In this document: in pieces, positions 8,601-14,990 of the stretch | Layout: each line of letters starts with the position of its first letter | How positions within the stretch are numbered: the first letter of the stretch is position 1 | Position numbers and translations under genes: made by a program | Assembly: GCA_003990745.1 (NCBI GenBank) | Contig: RBNI01003906.1 | Coordinates: 1-14,990 of the forward strand | Reading direction: 5' to 3' | Origin: Jimgerdemannia flammicorona | Lineage: Eukaryota > Mucoromycota > Endogonomycetes > Endogonales > Endogonaceae | DNA length: 14,990 nucleotides | The notes under the pieces: generated by a model | The model's input: only the letters and a program-made list of their open reading frames with translations | The model's database searches: none | Told to the model about the DNA's origin: nothing

Positions 8601-9338
8601 CCCTTAGTCGAGTTCGATATTGGTGAGGGAATAGACTGCCAAAGGAGATAAGGCCAGGATCTGTAGCCTAGCAGATGGCAGGGGATCAGTATCAGAGAAG
8701 AGTGGGACTAGTATAGTATATGGGCCTGGAGTACCAAGGTGAGGAGATAGATGCCGCCAAAGTACTGGGTGGTCTGGTAGTACATGCTGCAGAGAAATGT
8801 GATGCTTAACTTCCACTTAGATCACTTTATCAAGGGGAGTTGCTTTAACTATGAGGAGTGCTACAATGTAGAGTAGGAAGGGGGATATGTACAGATACCT
8901 GAACATTGGCTAGGGGAGTATGAGGTACTTAGTGACTTCTGGTGGGCCATTGAGAACTACTTGGGGGTAGTGTGTCAGAGTGGTGGCTTGTAGGGTTGGT
9001 GGGAAGATCTGAGAAATAAACTGGTGAGGGGGGTGGGAAAGGAGTAACTCACTTTAGGCTGGGTTTTGGCAATTTGGGTGGAGTTGGCCAGTCACTGGCT
9101 GTTTGTTTTTGAAGATAGAAGGAGACTTGGCTTGGGGGACTGGTTGCTGTATTGATATGGCCTTATGGAAGATACCTTGATGGGCTGGTGGCTTGGTTGG
9201 GGGCTGCAGAGTAGTAAGAGATACTGCTTAGTGGAGAAGATCTGTAGGCAGAGTAGGGAGAGGGTGAGAGTAGTGGGTAATAAGGTAGTCTTTATTCATA
9301 ATAATACAGGGAGGAGCTCTCCTATGGGAATCAGGTAG
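5679..9338 (+). pseudogene. LINE ORF2: endonuclease / reverse transcriptase, nonsense-riddled
   Basis: A single frame of 1,220 codons from ATG 5679 to TAG 9336-9338, with roughly forty in-frame stops, mostly TAG. N-terminal APE-type endonuclease: SLNVNGL near the start, G-R-D-F-N at 6084-6098 (GDFN-type motif) and the catalytic SDH at 6351-6359. Reverse transcriptase: motif A FLDQEKAYNQM from 7491, with the first Asp kept (7497-7499) and the second changed to Asn (7515-7517); motif B GRGVPQGDPLSS from 7659; motif C FADN at 7791-7802, where FADD is expected, so the second catalytic Asp is lost. Downstream is the usual post-RT segment (ISWKVLSLP...GELGLVDFPKQL, about 8238-8319). Both Asp-to-Asn changes are G-to-A after T, the RIP change seen on the other strand. 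The protein could not work: stops, a dead active site, and the C-terminal frame broken several times. Confidence 0.9.
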
Positions 9339-9428
9339 GGAGAGGAGATGCTATATAATTATATATAGATTGGTAATAAATGGTAAAGTCCAAGTGACTA
9401 TAAAAAAAAAAAAAAAAAAAAAAAAAAA

Positions 9429-9777
9429 TAGTAGTAAGAAATCTCTATAGTAATGAGCTTTATTACTATATCAATAAAATTTATAAAAATTGTAACAAAT
9501 ACTGGATAGTGGGAAAGAGGGAATATAAAAAACAAAGAGAGGGAGTTTGGATGGAAATTGGATATACTGTAATATTGGTAAAAGATGAGTTCCCCAGAGT
9601 TTTTTTTTTTTTTAAAATTCTCTGTATTTATCTCTTCTTTTTTGAGATTTTCTTTACTAATCTATTCTTGTTAAATTTCTAGAGATATATAAGATTCTAT
9701 ACTTTTATCAGAACTTTAGAAGTACTGTTAAAGAACAAGCTGTGTACAAGTATGACACAGTCTATATAGTAATGATA
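9429..9777. other. AT-rich decayed DNA, no gene seen
   Basis: Between the LINE tail and the MITE there is no followable frame and no CpG. It holds a T run at about 9601-9613. The right-hand part (from about 9727, starting TGTTAAAGAAC) may be continuous with 10343 onward, since the MITE inserted there, and could be an eroded LTR. Confidence 0.35.
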
Positions 9778-9785
9778 GCCATGAT

Positions 9786-10334
9786 TAGTGCTCCTAACAA
9801 GTCAATTTAATCCGATTGAATACCATCCAGATCAACTCAGATGGGATTCGAATCCCATCTGGATGGATTCGAATCAACGATTGTTTTGATTTCCAAATTA
9901 GACAATTAAATGTTTACATCAATAACTCGATGAATAATCATCCAAATTTGATGATCTTAGTGTCATTCGAAAGCCCTTAATAAGGCCTATCTATTGATAC
10001 CAAGAACATTGAAATCCGATCATGCGTTTCTGAGTTATGAAGGAAACCATCTGAATCGCCGATTTTGGAAATTCTTCGATTTACTGATTTTGGAAATTTT
10101 ATCAAATAGAACGTTTTCCTAAATATCTCGGCAACGCGTAATCCGATTTTAATGTTCTTGGTATCATTAGAAAGGCCTTATTAAGGGCTTTCAAATGACA
10201 CCAGGATCATCAAATTTGGATGATTATTCATCGAGTTATTGATGTAAACATTTAATTATCTAATTTGGAAATCAAAACAATGGTTGATTCGAATCCATCC
10301 GAATCCCATCCGGATTGACTCGTTCGGAGCACTA
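9786..10334. mobile_element. hAT-type MITE with ~225-260 bp terminal inverted repeats and 8-bp duplication
   Basis: The element begins TAGTGCTCC and ends GGAGCACTA. The same 8 bases, GCCATGAT, flank it at 9778-9785 and 10335-10342. Almost the whole element is an inverted repeat: left arm about 9786-10047, right arm about 10113-10334, spacer about 65 bp. For example TTTACATCAATAACTCGATG on the left answers CATCGAGTTATTGATGTAAA on the right. It has no coding capacity. An 8-bp duplication and a TIR start fitting the hAT pattern (YARNG) point to mobilisation by a hAT transposase, none of which is in the window. CpGs are plentiful while the flanks have none, so the insertion is recent or escaped RIP. 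Such a fold-back structure would form a long hairpin RNA if transcribed. Confidence 0.85.
9838..9861. repeat. 24-bp perfect palindrome within the left MITE arm
   Basis: The half-site CAGATGGGATTC is followed at once by its exact reverse complement GAATCCCATCTG. The right arm has only one related unit at the matching place, so the left arm gained a small inverted duplication, which makes the two arms unequal. Confidence 0.8.
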
Positions 10335-10342
10335 GCCATGAT

Positions 10343-10711
10343 CTAGGACTCTTTGAGCAGATTGCTAGACTGAACAACAGGTCAGCTTAGTAGTGTTCTT
10401 GGTATAACTGTATGTACATTCTTGGTACAATTTAGCATACTATATAAGATGAGGAGCTTGACTTTTTTTTTAATACAGTCTAAGAGTTTCTGTCTCCTAT
10501 ATATATAAAAAAAAGGATTTGACTAGATACTATCTATTTCAGCAGATTTCCAAGCTAGAGCTCTCAGGGCTTGATGAAGAGTAGGTATCCTCCAGTACTA
10601 TCTAGCAATATGAAGTTCTGAGTTAAGAGTTCATCTAACTATATATTCTTATTATATTAGGGTATATTGAGTATAATATTTCTCTACCTGTATATAGATA
10701 ATAATATTACT
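10343..10711. other. AT-rich decayed DNA with a TATATAAG motif
   Basis: TATATAAG at about 10440-10447, followed by a T run and then a purine-rich stretch, could be the promoter of an eroded LTR interrupted by the MITE. No LTR ends or primer site can be defined. There is no gene. Confidence 0.25.
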
Positions 10712-11095
10712 TTAATAATATTTTATATTCCAGAAAGAAAGAGCCCAACTTGAGAGAACAGTAATGATATCTGATATGATCTTACTTATAGTTTCAAGAT
10801 CCTATTTTGTAGTCAACATGATTATTCTATTGACCTCTATGGTATCATCACCTTTAAGAAGAGCTCAGACACTATAGTTGTCATACTTATAATAAATGAT
10901 AGACTTATTAAGACCTGAGATCAGTAGGTAGAATAGTTTTATAAGAGTTAGATAGTCTTTTGAGAAGGTTAGGCAGGCAGTCAGGTACTTCTTTTTATAG
11001 TACTAGTTTAGCTTTTTGCTAGGCTCTACTGACTCTTTAGCTCTGCTTTGTGGTGCTGCTGATACAGCACTACAGTATAGGATCAGAGTATCCAT
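10712..11095 (-). pseudogene. Decayed minus-strand frame, unrecognised
   Basis: Read on the minus strand from ATG at 11095, one frame gives 127 codons before TAA at 10714-10712, with three internal stops (TAG, TGA, TAG), each explicable as CAG or CGA decayed. Readable parts are SAAPQSRAKESVEPSKKL, KKKYLTACLTFSKDYL and LLKGDDTIEVNRIIML. Stops are fewer than expected for such AT-rich DNA, which hints at former coding. The lysine-rich content would suit a gag-like or nucleic-acid-binding segment, but I do not recognise a family. Confidence 0.25.
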
Positions 11096-11154
11096 GGGAC
11101 CCAAATCTGTATTAGAATCTAACTGCTTGAAGCTATTTCTCACAGTGGTTCATT

Positions 11155-11400
11155 GGGCTACAAATACTGTATACTCTTTCTAACTTAAACTTTCTTACTA
11201 GTAGCTTGGAGTTACTCCTTACTACTAGCAGAGGGCTACAAATTTTGCACACTCTCTCTATCAACTCTGCTGTCCTCTATCTTACTTGAGCTGCTCAAGA
11301 TAGCCTCTTATAGCTGGTAAGGGGTTATAAACTCTGATATATATGCTCTTTTGCCTACTATCTTATACCTTGGACTGAACTCTCTTTTTTTTTTTTTTTT
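11155..11400. repeat. Three diverged ~80-bp repeat units and a T run
   Basis: Units starting GGGCTACAAA (11155), GGGCTACAAA (11233) and GGGTTATAAA (11322) each go on with a (T)ACTCT-rich segment and a (T)AGCTxG block. The units are only loosely similar after their heads. The third ends in a T run at about 11385-11400. It may be the relic of a minisatellite or of an LTR. Confidence 0.35.
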
Positions 11401-11805
11401 AAATATTATATAAAAAATAATTTATTATTTAATGCTACAGAACTTACTCAATTTTAGTAACCTGTGCCTTACCAAGACTTTAGATATATACAAGTCCAGA
11501 TTGTCTCAGTATTCAGCATATATCTCTTAGGAGAAATGAGATCTACTTCACCAGAGAACACCTACTCAACTAGAGCACTGGTAGCAGAAATAACTAAGTC
11601 ATCCTGAGTTATATTATATAGACTGGAGAAGTCTATTTGACACATCTATAGTCACATACCCCAGAGAGTAGAATTGTAAGTATACAACCTCTAAGTCACC
11701 AAAATTGCATATCACTCTCAGAACCAATTCAGAAACCACATGTAAGATTATAAAACAAGTTACTGAAGAGATCATCTGGTTATACAAAATACACCAGCAA
11801 GCATG

Positions 11806-12057
11806 AGGACTTACTACTAAGATATGAGAATACCAGAAGAAGTACTATAACCATAAGACTGACTCTGAATCTTTATAACTAGTTTTGGTATACTATACTA
11901 TTATAAAAGAAAACTGAAGTACTAAACTCAAACTGAAATAAGAAGAACCTATCTCATCTACCAAAGGTTTATAAACTATACTTATTAACTTAAGACCAAA
12001 ATATACCACAACTATATAAGACCTTATTACTTAGCAGAAGCAAAATACATTTGAATA
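11806..12057 (+). pseudogene. Ty3/gypsy pol relic: integrase C-terminus
   Basis: From 11828 one frame gives EYQKKYYNHK and, after a stop, LVLVYYTIIKEN, then a stop and STKLKLK. This matches the integrase tail of fungal gypsy elements, where a YxD/NxH segment is followed by a DLVLVxNT...KL-type strand and a W-GPY motif. The W-GPY to ELDGT part appears to continue in another frame (about 11989-12039: LKTKIYHNYIRPYYLAEAK, recalling the ELDGT...RLxPY end), so at least one indel is present. The catalytic DDE core, which should lie at 11400-11800, is not recognisable. Family assignment rests on pattern memory and is moderate. Confidence 0.45.
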
Positions 12058-12489
12058 ACTTCATTTACTCTATCTGTATCACCTCTGTTGGAGAATGACA
12101 GATGCTTTATCTGAACTCAAGAAAGCTGACATTATTGAAACCAATTTCAAGTTTATCTATGTGACAGATATTACTACTAAAAATTGTCTCAGATTATAGA
12201 AAATATCATTCCTAAGAGATTTGAACCCCCAGCCACAATAATGAGAGTCTTCACCTTAGACAAGGATGGCCAGTTCTTGCAAATATACCAACGGTCCAAA
12301 AAAAAAGAGAACCAAGACCTGTTATTCTTGTACAATTACTACTGAGGACAGCTTTAATTTTGCAAGAGATAGAGATGATGATACCTTTGAAACTAATGAT
12401 ATCAGAAGTCAGAAAACTGCTTAGACTTTATCAGAGATAATGTCATTGATAGTAATGTTATTGAAGACTACCCAGATAGTATCTAAATC
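12058..12489. other. Segment between pol relic and LTR-like region, with a tRNA-His-like antisense stretch
   Basis: No followable gene. At 12204-12270 the minus strand resembles a damaged tRNA-His (see findings). Otherwise it holds short open pieces such as MRVFTLDKDGQFLQIY near 12241 on the + strand that I cannot assign. Confidence 0.3.
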
Positions 12490-13164
12490 TATAGATAGTC
12501 TAGCAGTCATTAGTATAGTTAGATTAGTCTTATATGACATAACTGCAAACTAACTCAGCAGTCAGATGATCTCTTGATATGTCAGTTCATACTTATACTA
12601 TGTGACTATATTCTGACTCAGCAAAGTACTAAGTGCTATATTTATATTTAGCATAGTCCAGATAGCCTCCTATTAGTATAAATACTCCCTCTCTCAGACC
12701 TCAGAATCTCAGACTTGAATAGACAAGAACAATCCAAACACAACTCCTGAACACTTCCCTACAATATCCCTTTATATAACTACTCCTAGTATAGTAATAT
12801 CATAAATAGCAAATAAATCTATTTAATAACCCACAAATCACTCTTAAGTAAATCTGAACCCACTCCTAACTATGTCACAAAATTTCCTAATTGAGTATTG
12901 TCTACAGTAATACACTAATTCAACTAAGTTGGTCTTAGTTTCTTAAACTTTCTGAAATATAAAAAATCCTGAACATCCAGAACTAGTCCAAAAAAGGACT
13001 TTGGTTGAGATATTAATCCAATCTTGAAATCAATAAGCATAGAGGATGTACTCTATATGAAATTGATCTTGACCTTAAGAAAATGGTCTTTTAGAATATC
13101 TAGAACTTCCAGAAAACCCTTCCAGAACTACATAATAGTTACTCTAATAAGTAACCCTCTTATA
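12490..13164 (+). mobile_element. LTR-like region, element 2 (ends uncertain)
   Basis: Lies between the integrase relic and a primer-binding-like site. It has a TATA box, TATAAATA, at 12677-12684, and ends ...CTTATA immediately before AACTTGG, comparable with ...TTACA before AACTTGG in element 1 (ACA to ATA fits CpA decay). The distance from TATA to the end, about 490 bp, is close to the 430 bp of element 1. The sequence itself does not align well with the first LTR. The left border is a guess. Confidence 0.35.
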
Positions 13165-13167
13165 ACT

Positions 13168-13178
13168 TGGTAGCAGTG
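13168..13178 (+). other. Putative primer-binding site, element 2
   Basis: TGGTAGCAGTG in the context TTATAACTTGGTAGCAGTG, matching element 1 except for one C/T difference. Its recurrence beside a gag-like frame in two otherwise dissimilar elements is the main support. Confidence 0.45.
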
Positions 13179-13252
13179 ATTTATAATCCAATTCTGCTTC
13201 AAGATACTTTCTCACCCTACTACAACCTCTATAAGAATTCCTATAAGTTAGT

Positions 13253-13969
13253 ATAGAGTCTAATTTCTGAACTGGAATTTATCCTGAAATATCTGATAAT
13301 CTAGAGAGAATTGAACCTGATGTATAAGGACAATTTGACCTCTATACCTGTAATAAGTAGGATAGACTTTATTTACAAAAAGAAGTACTCTAATTAAATT
13401 AGCAGATAGGCAAAACCCTATACACTGAACTCCTTGCTCTACACCCTGCAAGTCAAGACAAAGAAGGTCTTATAGAAGCCTTCTTTACTCTTCTCAATAA
13501 GAGTTTTGTCAGCTCTACAAATCTGAGCAATCTAAGATAACCAGTAGCTGTCTTTCTAGCCTTAGTTTCTTATGAAGCCCAAGCCTCCATAGTCAAGTGG
13601 CTCAACTCTACCAACTTTCACCATATTAGGACCAAGACTGTCTTATACTACCACTTCCAGAATTGCAAGACTCACTATATTCTTAAAGAAGAAGTAAGAG
13701 AAATTCTTTATCAATAATCTGATCCTGAACCAGAAGCAGGCCCAGCTATAACTCTACCTGAAACTGAGACTAATACTGAACCAGAACTAAACTTTGAATT
13801 AAGCCCATCTAAAATCCAATATATAACTAATTTTATCTACTTTGATACTGAGCAAACCCAATAACATGAGGACCAAAGTCAAGAGGAGGAGAAGTATCTC
13901 AGTGAATTCGATCCTAGATATACTACCAAAGGAGACATACCTCCATTAGAACAGAATATATCTATATAG
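13253..13969 (+). pseudogene. Gag-like frame of element 2, moderately decayed
   Basis: One + frame runs about 239 codons with roughly eight stops before the TAG at 13967-13969, which abuts the next LTR-like block. Readable parts are TGIYPEISDNLERIEPDV, IGKTLYTELLALHPASQD, KEGLIEAFFTLLNKSFV, SYEAQASIVKWLNSTNFH, then an acidic, Pro/Glu-rich tail (DPEPEAGPAITLPETETN) and EEEKYLSEFDPRYTTKGD. A helical middle with an acidic tail after LTR and primer site suggests a capsid-like gag. The second gag-like frame (2781-3503) ends in a similar acidic tail. No zinc knuckle or protease motif is seen. CpG is almost absent. Confidence 0.45.
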
Positions 13970-14125
13970 TGTAACGGTGACCCCAGAATAATGACATCAG
14001 CACAGGAGACAGCCTTTCCTTGCAAAGCCACCAGATCGGAGCACGAGAAGATCATACGGCATATGAGATGAGCAACGATGACCAACTGTAAGTCATTGTG
14101 ACCACAGCACAAGCATCCTGAAGAA

Positions 14126-14133
14126 TATAAAAG
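14126..14133 (+). promoter_or_regulatory. TATA box upstream of the 178-aa ORF
   Basis: TATAAAAG lies 87 bases before the ATG at 14213, a normal distance for a fungal gene with a short leader. The leader is A/C-rich (CAACCAACAAG...), typical of translated fungal leaders. Confidence 0.5.
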
Positions 14134-14212
14134 AAGGATCAAGGAACCGCAGTAGCAGCAACCAACAAGAACCACCAATTCCAAAATAGCTCAAAGACTT
14201 ACCACAAACGAA

Positions 14213-14749
14213 ATGCCTGCTGCCCGCCAAACCTCAAGGTCAAGGAACCACCAAGGTGCCTCGGTTGAAGAAAGGATGTTCCAAGACATCAGAAGAGCCA
14301 TGAGGACCCGCTCAAGAAGGACTCCTAGTGTCAACCTGGGCACTGCAGACCCTTATCACTTCATCCTCTACCGCCGTGAAATGGAAGCAAGGATCACCAT
14401 TGCTACCGAATGCCTCCAAATGTGGCAGGAGTACGAAATAGGAAACCTCCTCTGCCAGGAGTTCCCACAGGCCAGCACCCAGGAGCTACGAGACGCCACT
14501 CCCATGGACATACGTGAAACAAGGACAGCTAAGAAGATCCACCAGATCTTCAGACATGCACCATGGTCAATCCCCAACTTAGAGTATGTTAGAGTCTCAG
14601 ATTTCAGAGATCTGTCATCCCGCGCGACTTCGACATACACGAGACGCGCGACATGCCCGAAGCACCCGAAGTACGTGAAATGCACGACCTGCATGACGAA
14701 TTCGCAGATCTCATCTCCTTCAGTGATGATGATGATGAAGCCCCCCTAG
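14213..14749 (+). CDS. Intact 178-aa basic ORF of unknown function inside LTR-like block
   Basis: I do not recognise this protein. The N-terminus is Arg/Ser-rich (ARQTSRSRNHQG, RRAMRTRSRRTPS). The middle looks folded and helical (PYHFILYRREMEARITIA, ECLQMWQEYEIGNLL). No signal peptide, membrane segment or zinc knuckle is seen. The ORF carries CpG and has no nonsense codon, unlike all transposon frames to its left. The last ~50 residues look less natural than another frame (+1 set, open 14593-14769): MPEAPEVREMHDLHDEFAD and DDDDEAPLVLNFLL, an acidic tail like those of the gag-like frames. A single-base shift near 14600-14625 would fuse the two, so either this copy has a frameshift or a -1 shift is used. 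Candidates: a small gag-like protein, or a gene captured by the LTR. Start chosen for its TATA box and leader. Confidence 0.5.
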   Translation: MPAARQTSRSRNHQGASVEERMFQDIRRAMRTRSRRTPSVNLGTADPYHFILYRREMEARITIATECLQMWQEYEIGNLLCQEFPQASTQELRDATPMDIRETRTAKKIHQIFRHAPWSIPNLEYVRVSDFRDLSSRATSTYTRRATCPKHPKYVKCTTCMTNSQISSPSVMMMMKPP

Positions 14750-14776
14750 TCCTGAACTTTCTGCTCTAAGTTCCTT

Positions 14777-14916
14777 TGTTACACTGGATAATGCCACCAC
14801 TGGTATTCTCATGTAACACCAGATAATGCCAGCACCGGCATTCTGAGGTGACGCGAAATTGTTCCAGCACCGGTATTTTGTTGTGATACCAAATAATGCC
14901 AGCCTTGGAACTTAGT
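14777..14916. repeat. Four 35-bp tandem repeats before the right-end TATA box
   Basis: Units start at 14777, 14812, 14847 and 14882, an exact 35-bp period. Each has a TGTxAxxC head, a (G)ATAATGCC or AATTGTTCC block, then CCAGCACCGG- or CCACCACTGG-like cores. They differ at several positions, so they are old or selected. They lie about 60 bp upstream of TATAAATA and look like U3 enhancer repeats. Confidence 0.8.
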
Positions 14917-14978
14917 AGTTTTAGTTATTGGAATTTATATTTAGCTTTATATCTTAGCAACCATTGAATTATATTTTG

Positions 14979-14986
14979 TATAAATA
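14979..14986 (+). promoter_or_regulatory. TATA box at window end, matching LTR element 1
   Basis: TATAAATA within the 14-mer shared exactly with the LTR TATA region at 2328-2341. The transcription start and the rest of the LTR would lie just outside the window. Confidence 0.45.
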
Positions 14987-14990
14987 CCCA

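Larger units (their letters stand above)
4393..9428 (+). mobile_element. Tad-like LINE (non-LTR retrotransposon), near full length, RIP-damaged
   Basis: The order is ORF1, a 31-bp gap, ORF2 with endonuclease and reverse transcriptase, a short 3' UTR with an AATAAA signal at about 9375, and 27 uninterrupted A (9402-9428). The 5' border is set at the end of MITE-arm homology, so a 5' UTR is absent or tiny and the element may be 5'-truncated. I found no convincing target-site duplication. Damage is almost wholly nonsense and missense from C-to-T or G-to-A change. ORF2 stays in one frame for 3,660 bases without a net frameshift, which points to point mutation of a once intact element. The closest types by architecture are fungal Tad1-clade elements. 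A second copy of the family is nested within ORF1. Confidence 0.85.
13970..14990 (+). mobile_element. LTR-like block with expanded U3, element 3 (runs off the window)
   Basis: Begins TGTAAC directly after the stop of the preceding gag-like frame. CpG content jumps at this point from near zero to frequent. Two parts match LTR element 1: GTGACCCC plus ATGACxTCA near the start (13977-14002 versus 2093-2117), and the exact 14-mer TTGTATAAATACCC at the right (14976-14989 versus 2328-2341). Start-to-TATA distance is 1,009 bp here but 307 bp in element 1, so about 700 extra bases, including an ORF, lie in what would be U3. The alternative is a shorter LTR, 13970-14784, with ends TGTAAC and GTTACA. 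Confidence 0.45.

Noticed and set aside
9429..9448. Search for a target-site duplication of the main LINE
   Set aside because: The bases after the 27-A tail (TAGTAGTAAGAAATC) do not recur before 4393. A weak match at about 4449 (AGTAGTAGAGAATTT) is inside the element and imperfect.
11155..11400. Direct repeats considered as a CRISPR-like array
   Set aside because: Units are long, diverged, unequal in spacing, and the context is eukaryotic transposon DNA.
13879..14184. 101-aa minus-strand ORF
   Set aside because: It crosses the sharp composition border at 13970 between two elements, so it cannot be one old gene.
14368..14694. 108-aa minus-strand ORF
   Set aside because: Antisense of the 178-aa ORF, which has its own TATA box and leader.

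Overview
The window looks like nuclear DNA of a filamentous ascomycete fungus. Its left edge carries a GC-rich host gene with short GT-AG introns. The rest is a transposon graveyard of stacked retroelements. Their reading frames are broken mostly by TAG/TAA/TGA where CAG/CAA/CGA or TGG are expected, and CpG is almost absent. That is the footprint of repeat-induced point mutation (RIP) or methylated-cytosine decay. The species cannot be fixed from sequence alone.

Layout: (1) 1-840, 3' end of a protein phosphatase methylesterase 1 (PPE1) gene in four exons; 841-1560 is its 3' flank. (2) 1564-2023, remnant of a protein with ~23-residue repeats resembling the STPR repeats of Helitron-associated proteins. 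It is hit by a poly(A)-only insertion and cut off by an LTR. (3) 2024-2763, one LTR (TGTAAT...ATTACA), then a primer-binding-like site and a decayed gag-like frame to 3503; AT-rich decay follows to 4392. (4) 4393-9428, a Tad-like LINE with ORF1, a 1,220-codon ORF2 (endonuclease and reverse transcriptase) and a 27-A tail. A second, 5'-truncated, younger copy of the same family sits inside ORF1, bounded by a 15-bp target-site duplication. (5) 9786-10334, a 549-bp hAT-type MITE with very long inverted repeats and an 8-bp duplication. (6) 10343-13969, decayed material: a minus-strand frame, the integrase C-terminus of a Ty3/gypsy pol, an LTR-like region, a second primer-binding-like site and a second gag-like frame. 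(7) From 13970, an LTR-like block rich in CpG that resembles the first LTR at its start and at its TATA box, but holds about 700 extra bases including an intact 178-aa ORF and four 35-bp tandem repeats.

Nothing here forms an operon or host pathway. The interest is the order of insertions: old, CpG-free elements are interrupted by younger, CpG-retaining ones (nested LINE, MITE, right-end LTR with ORF). No CRISPR array or intact RNA gene was seen.
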